A stretch of DNA of 64,000 nucleotides from Pseudomonas sp. R5-89-07 (GCF_003851685.1 NZ_CP027727.1:3534001-3598000); one strand, 5' to 3'; counted from the stretch's first letter, positions 30,653 to 44,902 are shown. Notes: generated by a model from the letters alone, not told the origin. Program-made: numbers and translations.

Positions 30653-30871
30653 ATGTCGAAAGAAGACAGCTTCGAAATGGAAGGCACTGTCGTCGACACC
30701 CTGCCCAACACCATGTTTCGTGTGGAGTTGGAAAATGGGCACGTCGTAACCGCGCATATCTCCGGCAAGATGCGCAAGAACTACATTCGTATTCTTACCG
30801 GTGACAAAGTGCGCGTCGAGCTGACGCCCTATGACTTGAGCAAAGGGCGCATCACTTACCGCGCTCGCTAA
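30653..30871 (+). CDS. infA: translation initiation factor IF-1
   Basis: A 72-residue OB-fold protein that binds the ribosomal A site during initiation. It starts [19 protein letters not shown], with [20 protein letters not shown] in the middle and ends GRITYRAR, all nearly invariant in bacteria. Its location after aat-ate and before clpA is the standard gammaproteobacterial order. The 100-base gap after bpt may hold its own promoter. A strong terminator follows. Confidence 0.98.
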
Positions 30872-30885
30872 GCAAGTCAATACAA

Positions 30886-30911
30886 AACGCCCGGTTATGC
30901 CGGGCGTTTTT
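30886..30911 (+). terminator. intrinsic terminator of infA
   Basis: ACGCCCGG, loop TTAT and CCGGGCGT followed by TTTTTG. It is a classical Rho-independent terminator 14 bases after the infA stop. Confidence 0.92.
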
Positions 30912-30946
30912 GTGTGTGCAGGATTTGTCATCCATACACAACCCAA

Positions 30947-31035
30947 TGTGGGAGGGGGCTTGCCCCCGATAGCAATGTATCAGTCACCCATGTACTGGCT
31001 GAACTACCGCTATCGGGGGCAAGCCCCCTCCCACA
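30947..31035. repeat. REPIN
   Basis: Inverted REP pair of 89 bases between the convergent infA and clpA terminators, so it is not part of either mature transcript. Both arms are full-length and standard. Confidence 0.92.
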
Positions 31036-31074
31036 TTGGAGCTTCATCGTTTCGGTAATGGCATTTCAGATAGT

Positions 31075-31100
31075 AAAAAGGCGCCTTTCGGCGCCTTTTT
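31075..31100 (-). terminator. intrinsic terminator of clpA
   Basis: AAAAAGGCGCC, loop TTTC and GGCGCCTTTTT form a symmetrical hairpin with runs of A before and T after, so it can work on both strands. It lies 16 bases after the clpA stop. Confidence 0.92.
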
Positions 31101-31116
31101 GTTATTGCAGGAACGA

Positions 31117-33387
31117 TCAGGCCATTTCAGCCGTGGTTTCGAACTCGAAGGTCAGCTCGCCATCCTTCAGGTCGATATGCACCACGCCGCCATGGTCGGA
31201 AAGCTCGCCGAACAGGATCTCTTCGGCCAGCGGCCGCTTGATCTTGTCCTGGATCAGGCGCGCCATCGGGCGAGCGCCCATTGCCGCGTCGTAACCGCCT
31301 TCGGCCAGCCAATTGCGCGCCGCATCCGTCACCTCCAGCTGCACGCGCTTGTCTTCCAACTGCGCTTGAAGCTCGGTGAGGAATTTGTCCACCACACTTT
31401 TGATGACCTCGTGGCTGAGGCGACCAAACTGGATAATGGTGTCCAGACGGTTGCGGAACTCCGGCGTGAAGCTCTTCTTGATCACTTCCATCGCATCGGA
31501 AGAGTGGTCCTGATGGGTAAAGCCGATCGACGCCCGCGCAGCGGTTTCAGCGCCGGCGTTGGTGGTCATGATCACGATCACGTTGCGGAAGTCCGCCTTG
31601 CGCCCGTTGTTGTCGGTCAGGGTGCCGTGGTCCATCACCTGCAGCAGCAGGTTGAAGACTTCCGGATGCGCCTTTTCGATTTCATCGAGCAGCAGCACGC
31701 AATGCGGCTGCTTGGTGATCGCCTCGGTCAACAGGCCGCCCTGGTCGAAGCCGACATAGCCCGGAGGCGCACCGATCAGGCGCGACACAGTGTGACGCTC
31801 CATGTATTCGGACATGTCGAAGCGCACCAGCTCGATCCCCATGGCCTTGGCCAACTGCCGCGCCGCTTCGGTTTTGCCGACGCCGGTCGGGCCGGCGAAC
31901 AGGAATGAACCAACTGGTTTGTCCGGCGACTTGAGGCCCGCACGCGACAACTTGATCGCAGTGGACAACGAGTCGATGGCCGCATCCTGACCAAACACGG
32001 TCAGCTTGAGGTCACGCTCCAGGTTACGCAGCAGCTCCTTGTCGGAACTGGTGACGTGTTTTGGCGGAATCCGCGCAATTTTCGCCACGATATCTTCGAC
32101 TTGAGGCACGTCGATGCGCTTCACGCGTTTCTCGACCGGCTGCAGGCGCTGGTAGGCACCCGCCTCGTCGATCACATCGATCGCTTTGTCCGGCATATGC
32201 CGATCATTGATGTAGCGCGACGCCAGCTCAGCGGCTGAACGCAGGGCCTCATCGGTGTACTCGATGCCGTGGTGCGCCTCGAAACGACCCTTGAGCCCGC
32301 GCAGAATGCCGATGGTGTCTTCAACCGAAGGCTCGGACACGTCGACTTTCTGGAAGCGGCGCGCCAGGGCACGGTCTTTTTCGAAAATTCCACGGAATTC
32401 CTGGAACGTGGTCGAGCCAATGCAGCGGATATCACCCGACGACAGCAGCGGCTTGAGCAGGTTGGACGCATCCATCACCCCGCCCGATGCGGCACCCGCA
32501 CCAATAATGGTGTGGATTTCGTCGATGAACAGGATCGCCTGCGGGCGTTTTTTCAGCTCGCCGAGCAGCGCCTTGAAGCGCTTCTCGAAGTCGCCACGGT
32601 ACTTGGTTCCGGCGAGCAAGGCGCCCAGGTCCAGGGAATAGACGACACTGTTGGCCAGCAGGTCCGGCACCTGATTGTCGACGATACGCTTGGCCAGGCC
32701 CTCGGCGATCGCGGTTTTACCCACGCCCGCTTCACCTACCAGCAACGGGTTGTTCTTGCGACGACGTGCGAGGATCTGCGCTACGCGCTCAACCTCGAGT
32801 TCACGCCCCACCAGCGGATCGATCCGCCCCTGGCGCGCCAGCTCGTTGAGGTTGCTGGCATAGGCATCCAGCGGGTTGCTTGAAGAAGAAGACTCACCGC
32901 CCTCATCGTCCTGCATATCCTGCTCACCCTCGGAATGATCGCCGTGCCCAGGCACCTTGGAGATACCGTGGGCGATGTAATTAACGACATCGATACGGGC
33001 AACGCTCTGCTGCTTGAGCAGGAACACGGCCTGGCTTTCCTGCTCGCTGAAAATCGCCACCAGCACGTTGGCGCCCGTGACTTCACGCTTACCGGAGCTC
33101 TGTACGTGGAATACAGCACGCTGCAATACCCGCTGGAAGCCCAGGGTTGGCTGGGTCTCACGGTCCTCGTCATGCACGGGGATCAGTGGCGTGGTGGAGT
33201 CGATAAACTCCTGCAGGTCATGCTTGAGTTTGTCGAGGTTGGCGCCGCACGCACGCAGAACGGTGGCGGCAGCTTCGTTATCCAAAAGTGCCAGCAGCAG
33301 GTGTTCGACGGTCATGAATTCATGACGTTTCGAACGAGCCTCCTTGAAGGCAAGATTGAGGGTGACTTCGAGCTCGCGGTTTAACAT
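31117..33387 (-). CDS. clpA: ATP-dependent Clp protease ATP-binding subunit ClpA
   Basis: A 756-residue AAA+ unfoldase that feeds substrates to ClpP. The N-domain (about 1-145; [20 protein letters not shown]) binds ClpS. D1 has Walker [18 protein letters not shown] and Walker [12 protein letters not shown]2 has [16 protein letters not shown] and [15 protein letters not shown], with arginine fingers further on. It has no long middle coiled-coil, which separates it from ClpB. It follows clpS on the same strand with a 29-base gap, so adaptor and unfoldase are co-expressed. Confidence 0.97.
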   Translation of the reverse strand: MLNRELEVTLNLAFKEARSKRHEFMTVEHLLLALLDNEAAATVLRACGANLDKLKHDLQEFIDSTTPLIPVHDEDRETQPTLGFQRVLQRAVFHVQSSGKREVTGANVLVAIFSEQESQAVFLLKQQSVARIDVVNYIAHGISKVPGHGDHSEGEQDMQDDEGGESSSSSNPLDAYASNLNELARQGRIDPLVGRELEVERVAQILARRRKNNPLLVGEAGVGKTAIAEGLAKRIVDNQVPDLLANSVVYSLDLGALLAGTKYRGDFEKRFKALLGELKKRPQAILFIDEIHTIIGAGAASGGVMDASNLLKPLLSSGDIRCIGSTTFQEFRGIFEKDRALARRFQKVDVSEPSVEDTIGILRGLKGRFEAHHGIEYTDEALRSAAELASRYINDRHMPDKAIDVIDEAGAYQRLQPVEKRVKRIDVPQVEDIVAKIARIPPKHVTSSDKELLRNLERDLKLTVFGQDAAIDSLSTAIKLSRAGLKSPDKPVGSFLFAGPTGVGKTEAARQLAKAMGIELVRFDMSEYMERHTVSRLIGAPPGYVGFDQGGLLTEAITKQPHCVLLLDEIEKAHPEVFNLLLQVMDHGTLTDNNGRKADFRNVIVIMTTNAGAETAARASIGFTHQDHSSDAMEVIKKSFTPEFRNRLDTIIQFGRLSHEVIKSVVDKFLTELQAQLEDKRVQLEVTDAARNWLAEGGYDAAMGARPMARLIQDKIKRPLAEEILFGELSDHGGVVHIDLKDGELTFEFETTAEMA

Positions 33388-33416
33388 AGCTTCACCTCAT
33401 ACCCAAGTGGTCGGCG

Positions 33417-33785
33417 TTAACCGTCCTTCTCGATTTCACAGAGTAGCGGATGCTGGCTTTCCCTGGCGTACTGGTTGACCTGCATGGCCTTTGTCTCGGC
33501 GATGTCGCGGGTAAACACTCCACATACTGCCCGTCCTTCTGTGTGAACGGCCAGCATTACCTTGGTCGCCAACTCGCGGTTCAGGTTAAAAAACACCTCG
33601 AGCACTTCGACGACGAAATCCATCGGTGTGTAGTCATCATTGAACAAAACCACCTTGTACATCGGCGGCGCCTGTAAAGCAGGCTTGGCCTCCTGAACAG
33701 CAATGCCTGCAGAACCGTCGTCATCATGTTCCTGATCCGGGCGATCCTGATTGAATGTTAGTCGAATCTGGCTATTTGCATGCAT
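33417..33785 (-). CDS. clpS: ClpS adaptor protein
   Basis: A 122-residue adaptor that binds N-degrons (Leu, Phe, Tyr, Trp) and hands them to ClpA. The flexible N-terminal tail (about 1-40) is acidic and polar. The core has [20 protein letters not shown], the N-degron pocket segment, then [17 protein letters not shown] with the histidine of the pocket. It forms an operon with clpA and is divergent from cspD, the same arrangement as in E. coli. The ribosome binding site is weak, and ATGCATG offers two overlapping starts of which only this one is in frame. Confidence 0.96.
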   Translation of the reverse strand: MHANSQIRLTFNQDRPDQEHDDDGSAGIAVQEAKPALQAPPMYKVVLFNDDYTPMDFVVEVLEVFFNLNRELATKVMLAVHTEGRAVCGVFTRDIAETKAMQVNQYARESQHPLLCEIEKDG

Positions 33786-34009
33786 GGAAAGAAAGGTTCG
33801 TCAGTGGTTCAAATACAGTGGTGGGGGCGAGCTGTCAGAATTTCAACTCTGACCCTTTGGTCGCCTTGACTATCGGCAAATCGGTGTTACAACCAATAGA
33901 GCCCACAGTGGGTAAAAAAGGTCCGCGCAGTCAACCTTATTTATTCGGGTTAGGACGGATAGACAGGATGATACTCCAGTGATGGAGTCTGGTGCAGAGG
34001 GATAAGGGA

Positions 34010-34279
34010 ATGACTAGTGGTAAGGTCAGCTGGTTCAACAACGCCAAAGGATTCGGGTTCCTTAGGGTAGAAGGCTACGAAGAAGATATTTTCGTGCATT
34101 TCTCGCAGATAAGAATGGATGGGTATAAAACGCTGAAAGCGGGCCAGCCTGTACAGTTCGAAAAAATTGTTGAAGGACGCAAGGGAAAGCAAGCCGAGGG
34201 CGTTTTTGCGTCCATGAGCCCTGCAACCGAAGCGTCTGTGGCACTGGCCACTCAAGCAGAAAAAAAAGAAACTGCCTGA
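34010..34279 (+). CDS. cspD: cold-shock-like protein CspD
   Basis: An 89-residue cold-shock-domain protein. It has the RNP1 motif KGFGFL and RNP2-like DIFVHFSQI in [24 protein letters not shown] order, and a C-terminal alanine/glutamate-rich tail of about 20 residues. CspD in E. coli is made in stationary phase and inhibits replication; it is unrelated to cold. The start at 34010 follows AGAGGGATAAGGG; a GTG at 33992 is in frame but less likely. It is divergent from clpS, the order known from E. coli, where Lon degrades CspD. Confidence 0.94.
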   Translation: MTSGKVSWFNNAKGFGFLRVEGYEEDIFVHFSQIRMDGYKTLKAGQPVQFEKIVEGRKGKQAEGVFASMSPATEASVALATQAEKKETA

Positions 34280-34298
34280 TTCTCCATCGGACAAAGAA

Positions 34299-34332
34299 AC
34301 CGGCCACTCCAGTCATCGGATGGCCGGTTTTC
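34299..34332 (+). terminator. intrinsic terminator between cspD and icd
   Basis: ACCGGCCA, a 14-base loop and TGGCCGGT followed by TTTTC. It ends cspD and may also serve icd, which converges from the right; on the minus strand the hairpin is followed by TTTCTTTG. Confidence 0.88.
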
Positions 34333-34341
34333 ATGCCCTGC

Positions 34342-35598
34342 TTACATATGCTTGATCAGCGCCTCACCAAAGCCTGACGATGACACCAGGGTCGCCCCAT
34401 CCATCAGGCGTTCGAAGTCATAGGTCACGGTCTTCGCCGAAATAGCGCCGTTGGTGCCCTTGATGATCAGGTCAGCCGCCTCGACCCAACCCATGTGCCG
34501 CAGCATCATTTCCGCCGACAGGATCAATGAGCCCGGGTTGACCTGATCCTTGCCTGCATACTTGGGCGCCGTACCGTGGGTGGCTTCGAACATGGCCACG
34601 GTGTCGGACAGGTTGGCGCCCGGCGCGATACCGATACCGCCCACCTCCGCCGCCAGGGCATCGGACAAATAGTCGCCGTTCAGGTTAAGTGTCGCAATCA
34701 CGTCATATTCAGCCGGGCGCAGCAGGATCTGCTGAAGCATCGCATCGGCGATCGCATCCTTGACCACCACGTTCTTGCCGGTCTTCGGGTTCTTGAACTG
34801 CATCCACGGCCCGCCATCGAGCAGGGTCGCGCCGAATTCCTCGGCCGCCACTTCGTAGGCCCATTCCTTGAAGGCGCCTTCGGTGAACTTCATGATGTTG
34901 CCTTTGTGCACGATGGTCAGCGAGTCGCGGTCGTTATCCACCACATACTGCAGCGCCTTGCGCGCCAGGCGCTGGGTGCCCTCCTTGGAAACCGGCTTCA
35001 CGCCAATCCCGCAATCCTGGTCGAAACGAATTTTGGTTACGCCCATTTCTTCCTTGAGGAACTTGATCACCTTGATCGCCTCAGGCGAACCGGCCTTCCA
35101 CTCGATGCCGGCGTAAATATCCTCGGAGTTTTCGCGAAAGATCGTCATATCCACATCGCCCGGTTTCTTGACCGGGCTGGGCACGCCTTCGAACCAGCGC
35201 ACCGGGCGCAGGCACACATACAGGTCGAGTTGCTGGCGCAGGGCCACGTTCAGCGAACGGATGCCGCCGCCGACCGGCGTGGTCAGCGGGCCCTTGATGG
35301 ACACTACATAATCCTTGACCGCATCCAGGGTTTCCTGGGGCAGCCAGGTGTCCTGGTCGTAGACTTGAGTCGCCTTCTCGCCGGCATACACCTCCATCCA
35401 CGAGATCTTGCGCTTGCCGCCGTAGGCCTTTTCAACAGCGGCGTCGACCACCTTGATCATCACCGGGCTGATGTCGACGCCAATACCGTCACCTTCGATA
35501 TAGGGGATGATCGGTTGGTCAGGAACATTGAGAGAATGGTCTGCATTGACGGTGATTTTGTCGCCGACTGCCGGAACCTGAATCTTCTTGTATCCCAT
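34342..35598 (-). CDS. icd: NADP-dependent isocitrate dehydrogenase (homodimeric)
   Basis: A 418-residue TCA enzyme converting isocitrate to 2-oxoglutarate with NADP. It starts [20 protein letters not shown] and contains [33 protein letters not shown] (with the serine that AceK phosphorylates in the family), [21 protein letters not shown] and [19 protein letters not shown] chose the ATG at 35598 because GGAG is 6 bases upstream; an in-frame ATG at 35610 adds MEFS. It is divergent from idh, which encodes an unrelated isozyme for the same reaction. Confidence 0.96.
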   Translation of the reverse strand: MGYKKIQVPAVGDKITVNADHSLNVPDQPIIPYIEGDGIGVDISPVMIKVVDAAVEKAYGGKRKISWMEVYAGEKATQVYDQDTWLPQETLDAVKDYVVSIKGPLTTPVGGGIRSLNVALRQQLDLYVCLRPVRWFEGVPSPVKKPGDVDMTIFRENSEDIYAGIEWKAGSPEAIKVIKFLKEEMGVTKIRFDQDCGIGVKPVSKEGTQRLARKALQYVVDNDRDSLTIVHKGNIMKFTEGAFKEWAYEVAAEEFGATLLDGGPWMQFKNPKTGKNVVVKDAIADAMLQQILLRPAEYDVIATLNLNGDYLSDALAAEVGGIGIAPGANLSDTVAMFEATHGTAPKYAGKDQVNPGSLILSAEMMLRHMGWVEAADLIIKGTNGAISAKTVTYDFERLMDGATLVSSSGFGEALIKHM

Positions 35599-38318
<2,720 letters not shown>

Positions 38319-38338
38319 GGTTGTAAGGATGCAAAGAA

Positions 38339-38365
38339 GCCCCGGCCTTGTGCCGGGGTTTCTGT
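38339..38365 (+). terminator. intrinsic terminator of idh
   Basis: CCCCGGC, loop CTTGT and GCCGGGG followed by TTTCTGTTT, 21 bases after the idh stop. Confidence 0.9.
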
Positions 38366-38397
38366 TTCCACTATCGAACTGAAGAAACCGGATCAAA

Positions 38398-38486
38398 TGT
38401 GGGAGGGGGCTTGCCCCCGATGGCAGTGGGTCAGCCCCAGATGTATTTACTGACACTCCCTCATCGGGGGCAAGCCCCCTCCCACA
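38398..38486. repeat. REPIN
   Basis: Inverted REP pair of 89 bases between the idh terminator and nudJ. Both arms carry the standard core. Confidence 0.92.
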
Positions 38487-38539
38487 CTGACTGTATTTTC
38501 CCTCTGTAAGACCGCACCGCGTCCTGAATCGAGGCAACT

Positions 38540-38986
38540 ATGACCTGGCTCCCCCACATCACCGTCGCCACCCTCGTCGAAGACAACGGCCGCTTCCTGA
38601 TGGTCGAAGAACTCAAGGGCGGCCGTGCCGTGCTCAATCAGCCCGCGGGCCATCTGGACCCGAACGAAACCCTGACCGAAGCCGCCGTGCGCGAAACCCT
38701 GGAAGAAACCGGCTGGGACGTCGAAGCCACGGGCATCGTCGGCATCTACCTGTACACCGCACCCAGCAATGGCGTGACCTATCAGAGAGTCTGCTTTATC
38801 GCCAAGACGCTGAAGCACCACCCGGACTATCAGCTCGACGAAGGCATCCTGCGCGCCCGCTGGCTGACCCGCGATGAACTGATGGCCTTGCGCGACAACT
38901 GGCGCAGCGAACTGATCATCCGCTGTATCGATGATTATCTGGCCGGTCAGCACCACAGTCTGGAATTGATCCGCCCTTCTCTTTAG
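38540..38986 (+). CDS. nudJ: NUDIX hydrolase NudJ-like
   Basis: A 148-residue NUDIX pyrophosphatase. The Nudix box is in GHLDPNETLTEAAVRETLEE followed by TGW (residues about 37-59), with the catalytic REXXEE intact. The start MTWLPHITVATLVEDNGRFL and the segment NQPAGHL match NudJ (YmfB) of E. coli, which hydrolyses nucleotide di- and triphosphates and the thiamine precursor HMP-PP. The gene order nudJ-mnmA-hflD-purB is the same as in E. coli, which supports the identification. The gap to mnmA is 59 bases. Confidence 0.9.
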   Translation: MTWLPHITVATLVEDNGRFLMVEELKGGRAVLNQPAGHLDPNETLTEAAVRETLEETGWDVEATGIVGIYLYTAPSNGVTYQRVCFIAKTLKHHPDYQLDEGILRARWLTRDELMALRDNWRSELIIRCIDDYLAGQHHSLELIRPSL

Positions 38987-39045
38987 CCTTGCGGGCCCAG
39001 GCCTGCTAGAATCGCGTCCTTTTTCAAGACACCCGTTGAAACCCT

Positions 39046-40170
39046 ATGCGTGATCCAGCCCCTTCTGACACTCAAAAGAAGCGCGTCATCGTCGGCATGT
39101 CCGGCGGCGTGGATTCTTCCGTTTCCGCCGTTCTGCTCATGGAGCAGGGTTATGAGGTGGAAGGCCTGTTCATGAAGAACTGGGAAGAAGACGATGGAAC
39201 GGAATATTGCACCGCCATGGATGACCTCGCGGACGCCCAGGCGGTGTGCGACAAGATCGGTATCAAGCTGCACACCGCCAACTTCGCCGCCGAGTACTGG
39301 GACAACGTGTTCGAGCACTTCCTGGCCGAATACAAGGCCGGCCGCACGCCGAACCCGGACATCCTCTGCAACCGCGAGATCAAGTTCAAGGCATTCCTCG
39401 ACTACGCCATGATGCTCGGTGCCGATCTGATTGCTACTGGCCACTACGTGCGCCGCCGCGATATCGATGGTCGTACCGAACTGCTCAAGGGCCTGGACCC
39501 GAACAAAGACCAGAGCTACTTCCTGCACGCCGTGGGCGGTGAACAGATCGCCAAGACCCTGTTCCCGGTGGGCGAGCTGGAAAAGCCCGAAGTGCGCAAG
39601 ATTGCCGAGCAACACGGCCTGGCCACCGCCAAGAAGAAGGATTCCACCGGGATCTGCTTTATCGGCGAGCGCCGCTTCAGCGACTTCCTCAAGCAATACC
39701 TGCCGGCACAACCGGGCGAGATCAAGACCACCGAAGGTGAAGTGATCGGCCGTCACCACGGCCTGATGTACCACACCATTGGCCAGCGCCAGGGCCTCGG
39801 CATCGGCGGCTTGAAAGACGCCGGCGAAGAACCATGGTACGTGCTGGTCAAGGATCTGGAAAACAACGTGCTGGTCGTCGGCCAGGGCAACGAGCACCCG
39901 CTGCTGTTCTCCGGCGCCCTGCTCGCTTCGGAAATCTATTGGGTCAACCCGATCGACCTGAGCACCCCGCGCCGCCTGACCGCCAAAGTGCGCTATCGCC
40001 AGAGCGACCAGCCCTGCACCCTGGAAAAAACCGCTACAGGCTACCGAGCCACCTTCGACGACCCGCAGCGCGCAGTCACCCCTGGCCAGTCCGTGGTGTT
40101 CTATGACGGCGAAGTCTGCCTTGGCGGCGGTGTGATTGAAGTGGCGCAAGCCTGGAGCAACCCGGCATGA
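39046..40170 (+). CDS. mnmA: tRNA-specific 2-thiouridylase MnmA (TrmU)
   Basis: A 374-residue enzyme that puts sulfur on U34 of tRNA-Lys, -Glu and -Gln, accepting it from TusE. The PP-loop SGGVDSS is in [18 protein letters not shown]. The catalytic cysteines are in [14 protein letters not shown] and [10 protein letters not shown], and the target-binding motif [10 protein letters not shown] is present. Length is typical. The upstream sulfur relay tusDCBE is encoded at 17562-18916. The stop overlaps the start of hflD by 4 bases (ATGA). Confidence 0.97.
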   Translation: MRDPAPSDTQKKRVIVGMSGGVDSSVSAVLLMEQGYEVEGLFMKNWEEDDGTEYCTAMDDLADAQAVCDKIGIKLHTANFAAEYWDNVFEHFLAEYKAGRTPNPDILCNREIKFKAFLDYAMMLGADLIATGHYVRRRDIDGRTELLKGLDPNKDQSYFLHAVGGEQIAKTLFPVGELEKPEVRKIAEQHGLATAKKKDSTGICFIGERRFSDFLKQYLPAQPGEIKTTEGEVIGRHHGLMYHTIGQRQGLGIGGLKDAGEEPWYVLVKDLENNVLVVGQGNEHPLLFSGALLASEIYWVNPIDLSTPRRLTAKVRYRQSDQPCTLEKTATGYRATFDDPQRAVTPGQSVVFYDGEVCLGGGVIEVAQAWSNPA

Positions 40171-40790
40171 GCCCGACCCAGGAGCAATTGACCGCGCTGG
40201 GCGGGGTTTTCCTCGCCGCGGTGCTGGTGGACAAGATCGCCAAGACCGGCCAGGTCACCGAGGCGGGCCTGACCTGCATGCTCGGCAGCCTGCTGATCCG
40301 CGACCCCAAGGACACCCTGGAAGTCTACGGTGGTGACGACCTGGCGCTGCGTGAAGGTTACCGCGCGCTGATCGGCGCCCTGGAGCGCGACCCCAGCACC
40401 CTGCAGCGCGAGCCGTTGCGCTACGCGTTGTCGATGCTCGGCCTGGAGCGCCAACTGGCCAAGCGTGAGGACATGCTCGAGACCATCGGCAAACGCCTGC
40501 CACAGATCCAGTCCCAGGTGGAGCACTTTGGCCCAGCCCACGAAAACGTGATCGCCGCCTGCGGCGCGCTGTACCAGGACACCTTAAGTACTTTGCGCCA
40601 GCGCATCCAGGTGCACGGCGACATGCGCAACCTGCAGCAACCGAACAACGCCTCGAAAATCCGCGCCCTGCTGCTGGCGGGGATTCGTTCGGCGCGCTTG
40701 TGGCGCCAACTGGGCGGCCATCGCTGGCAGTTGGTGATCAGCCGACGCAAATTGCTCAAAGAGCTTTACCCGTTGATGCGCAACGAATAA
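40167..40790 (+). CDS. hflD: HflD (high-frequency lysogenization protein D family)
   Basis: A 207-residue, mostly helical protein of the HflD family, named for its effect on lambda CII in E. coli and found at the membrane face. It begins [20 protein letters not shown] and includes [20 protein letters not shown], then a long helical part ending with [16 protein letters not shown] and [12 protein letters not shown]. Its ordinary role outside phage biology is not known. It is translationally coupled to mnmA and precedes purB, the conserved order. Confidence 0.92.
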   Translation: MSPTQEQLTALGGVFLAAVLVDKIAKTGQVTEAGLTCMLGSLLIRDPKDTLEVYGGDDLALREGYRALIGALERDPSTLQREPLRYALSMLGLERQLAKREDMLETIGKRLPQIQSQVEHFGPAHENVIAACGALYQDTLSTLRQRIQVHGDMRNLQQPNNASKIRALLLAGIRSARLWRQLGGHRWQLVISRRKLLKELYPLMRNE

Positions 40791-40828
40791 GTCGTATCAG
40801 CAGACCCTTTTCAAGCCGTTACGCGTAA

Positions 40829-42286
<1,458 letters not shown>

Positions 42287-42306
42287 TCAGCGCACGACCC
42301 TTTGAG

Positions 42307-42332
42307 ACGCCCGGCCGCGCCGGGCGTTTTTA
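42307..42332 (+). terminator. intrinsic terminator of purB
   Basis: ACGCCCGGC, CGC and GCCGGGCGT followed by TTTTTA, 20 bases after the purB stop. Confidence 0.92.
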
Positions 42333-42370
42333 TTCCTGTCTTAAAAGTGCTTTTTTTCAATAGGTTACAC

Positions 42371-43537
42371 ATGAATCCTGATATTCCTCTTCAACTTCTG
42401 GGCGGCATCACGGCACGGGAATTCCTGCGCGACTACTGGCAGAAAAAACCACTGCTGATCCGCCAGGCCATCCCCGATTTCGAAAGCCCGATCGACGCCG
42501 ACGAACTGGCCGGCCTGGCCCTGGAAGAAGAAGTCGAGTCGCGCCTGGTGATCGAACACGGCGAACGTCCGTGGGAGCTGCGTCGCGGCCCGTTCGCCGA
42601 AGACGCCTTCAGCACGCTGCCCGAGCGTGAGTGGACGTTGCTGGTGCAGGCGGTTGACCAGTTCGTGCCAGAAGTCGCCGAATTGCTCGAGCACTTCCGC
42701 TTCCTGCCGAGCTGGCGCATCGACGACGTGATGATCAGCTTCGCCGCGCCAGGTGGCAGCGTCGGCCCGCATTTCGACAACTACGATGTGTTCCTGCTGC
42801 AAGCCCAAGGCAAGCGCAACTGGAAGATCGGCCAGATGTGCAACTCCGAAAGCGCGCTGCTGCAGCACGCCGACCTGCGCATCCTCGCCGAATTCGAAGA
42901 AAGCGCCGAATGGGTACTCGAACCGGGCGACATGCTGTACCTGCCGCCGCGCCTGGCGCACTTCGGCATTGCCGAAGACGACTGCATGACCTACTCGGTA
43001 GGCTTCCGTGCCCCGAGCGCGGCCGAAGTGCTGACCCACTTCACCGACTTCCTCAGCCAGTACCTGACCGACGAAGAGCGCTACACCGACGCCGATGCCC
43101 AGCCGGTCAGCGACCCGCACCAGATCCAGAGCGATGCACTGGACCGCCTCAAGAGCCTGCTGGCCGAGCACATGAGCGACGAGCGCATGCTGCTGACCTG
43201 GTTCGGCCAGTTCATGACCGAGCCGCGCTACCCGGAGCTGGTGGCGGGCGAAGAGGTGGGCGAGGAGGATTTCATCAGCAGCCTGCAAGACGGCGCGATC
43301 CTGGTACGCAACCCAAGCGCGCGCCTGGCCTGGTCGGAAGTGGACGACGATGTACTGCTGTTCGCCAGCGGCCAAAGCCGTTACCTGCCGGGCAAGCTGC
43401 GCGAACTGCTGAAGCTGGTGTGCTCGGCAGACGCGCTGCACAGCGAAAACCTCGGCGTTTGGCTGGCCGACGAAGACGGTCGCGACCTGCTGTGCGAACT
43501 GGTCAAGCAAGGCAGCCTGGGGTTTGCGGATGAATAA
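42371..43537 (+). CDS. roxA: JmjC-type ribosomal protein hydroxylase (RoxA/YcfD family)
   Basis: A 388-residue cupin oxygenase. It starts MNPDIPLQLLGGITAREFLR and has the family stretch DYWQKKPLLIRQAIPDF. The Fe(II) ligands HxD are in SVGPHFDNYDVFLLQ with a distal histidine in RLAHFGIAEDDC. The C-terminal dimerization and winged-helix parts follow. The E. coli homologue YcfD hydroxylates an arginine of ribosomal protein L16 using 2-oxoglutarate and oxygen. The substrate here is inferred by homology. It overlaps the next gene by 8 bases. Confidence 0.88.
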   Translation: MNPDIPLQLLGGITAREFLRDYWQKKPLLIRQAIPDFESPIDADELAGLALEEEVESRLVIEHGERPWELRRGPFAEDAFSTLPEREWTLLVQAVDQFVPEVAELLEHFRFLPSWRIDDVMISFAAPGGSVGPHFDNYDVFLLQAQGKRNWKIGQMCNSESALLQHADLRILAEFEESAEWVLEPGDMLYLPPRLAHFGIAEDDCMTYSVGFRAPSAAEVLTHFTDFLSQYLTDEERYTDADAQPVSDPHQIQSDALDRLKSLLAEHMSDERMLLTWFGQFMTEPRYPELVAGEEVGEEDFISSLQDGAILVRNPSARLAWSEVDDDVLLFASGQSRYLPGKLRELLKLVCSADALHSENLGVWLADEDGRDLLCELVKQGSLGFADE

Positions 43538-43952
43538 GATTCACGTAAGTGTCGCGGACTGGCGAAAGGATATCGACGAGATTCGGCGCATTCGTGAAGC
43601 GGTATTTATCGCTGAACAATCGGTTCCACCGGAGCTGGAGTGGGATGCGGACGACGCCGGCGCCATGCATTTCCTTGCATACGAAGGCGACTTTCCGATC
43701 GGCACTGCTCGCTTGCTGCCCAGCGGCGAGATCGGACGCGTCTCGGTGCTCAAGGACTGGCGCGGGCTGAAGGTCGGCGACAAGCTGATGGAAGCGGTGA
43801 TTGGCCAGGCCGAGCAACGTGGCCAGAGCAGGCAGTTTCTCAGTGCGCAGGTGTACGCGGCGCCGTTTTATGAGCGACTGGGCTTCAAGATCGTCAGCGA
43901 GGAATTCCTCGAGGTCGGGATTCCGCATGTTGATATGGTGCGTGAGGGCTGA
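43530..43952 (+). CDS. GNAT family N-acetyltransferase (ElaA-like)
   Basis: A 140-residue GNAT acetyltransferase. It starts MNKIHVSVADWRKDIDEIRR and has RIREAVFIAEQSVPPELEWD, the acetyl-CoA loop region in GRVSVLKDWRGLKVGDKLME (Q/RxxGxG/A-like), and AQVYAAPFYERLGFKIVSEE, a typical GNAT end. The acceptor is not known. The start lies inside the last codons of the ribosomal oxygenase gene, so the two are probably coupled. A reversed REP pair follows. The ATG at 43530 was chosen over the TTG at 43524. Confidence 0.88.
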   Translation: MNKIHVSVADWRKDIDEIRRIREAVFIAEQSVPPELEWDADDAGAMHFLAYEGDFPIGTARLLPSGEIGRVSVLKDWRGLKVGDKLMEAVIGQAEQRGQSRQFLSAQVYAAPFYERLGFKIVSEEFLEVGIPHVDMVREG

Positions 43953-43972
43953 TTCCAGACCGCGTCGCCACC

Positions 43973-44038
43973 ATCGGGGGCAAGCCCCCTCCCACATTTT
44001 GACCGCGTGGTCAGTGTGGGAGGGGGCTTGCCCCCGAT
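43973..44038. repeat. REP pair in reversed order
   Basis: As at 16142, the ATCGGGGGCAAGCCCCC form comes first and the GGGAGGGGGCTTGCCCCC form second, here with a spacer of about 18 bases. It lies after the GNAT gene and before the secretin-domain gene, 66 bases in all. Confidence 0.9.
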
Positions 44039-44164
44039 GGCTATTTCAGCAACACCCCAAATGCCCTGCCAGCCAGGGCATTTTGCCGTCTACGATTCAA
44101 CTTGCGCGCTGCCACGCCGACAAACTGGCACTATCACGCCAAATGACTCGCAGAGATAACGGAC

Positions 44165-44902
44165 ATGTCCCTACGCACCCTGCTCACCGCCCTCATCCTG
44201 ACCGCAAGCGCCTCGACCATGGCCGACACCCAGGTCGTCGACCTGAGCAACCGCACCAGCGCCGACCTGCTGCCGGTCGCGCAGAACTTCATCGGCAAGG
44301 ACGGCACCGTCAGCGTTTATGGCAACCAACTGATCGTCAACGCCGAGCCGGGCAAGATCGAGGCGCTGCGCACACTGCTTGGCCAATTGGATACGCCCGC
44401 CAAGCGCTTGCTGATCACCGTCGATACCAATGAAAACAATCAGCACAACACCGGCGACAGCCAGACCCGCATCATCAGCTACGGCACCACCAGCCGCGAG
44501 GGTGGCATTCAGCAGATCCAGGCCAGTGAAGGCGTGCCTGCGCTGATCCAGGTCGGCCAAAGCGTACCGCTGACCACCACCCAGCAGGACAGCTACGGGC
44601 GCCTGCAAAACCAGACCCAGTATCGCAACGTCACCCAGGGGTTTTACGTGACCGCCAGCGTCACCGGCGAGACCGTTCACCTCGCCATCAGTACCAACCG
44701 TGACCGCATGAGCCAGGAACGTCCCGATGTAGTGAACGTACAAAGTACCGACACAAGCGTCAGCGGTCGCCTGGGCGAGTGGATCACGCTGGCGGGCATC
44801 AACCGTGAAACTCAAGCCGACAAATCCTCTACAACCCGCAGCTACTCTACTCAGGGCCGCGATGACCTGACGGTACGGGTCAAAGTGGACACATTGAACT
44901 GA
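44165..44902 (+). CDS. orphan secretin-type N-domain periplasmic protein
   Basis: A 245-residue exported protein. MSLRTLLTALILTASASTMA is a signal peptide cut before DTQVVDLSNRT. Residues about 21-80 resemble the short ring-building N domain of secretins (VYGNQLIVNAEPGKIEALRT, then LLGQLDTPAKRLLI). The last 50 residues (SGRLGEWITLAGINRE and DDLTVRVKVDTLN) recall the end of a secretin beta-domain. It lacks the long pore-forming part, and no pilus or secretion genes are adjacent. A similar gene precedes aceA in other pseudomonads. The function is unknown to me. Confidence 0.8.
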   Translation: MSLRTLLTALILTASASTMADTQVVDLSNRTSADLLPVAQNFIGKDGTVSVYGNQLIVNAEPGKIEALRTLLGQLDTPAKRLLITVDTNENNQHNTGDSQTRIISYGTTSREGGIQQIQASEGVPALIQVGQSVPLTTTQQDSYGRLQNQTQYRNVTQGFYVTASVTGETVHLAISTNRDRMSQERPDVVNVQSTDTSVSGRLGEWITLAGINRETQADKSSTTRSYSTQGRDDLTVRVKVDTLN

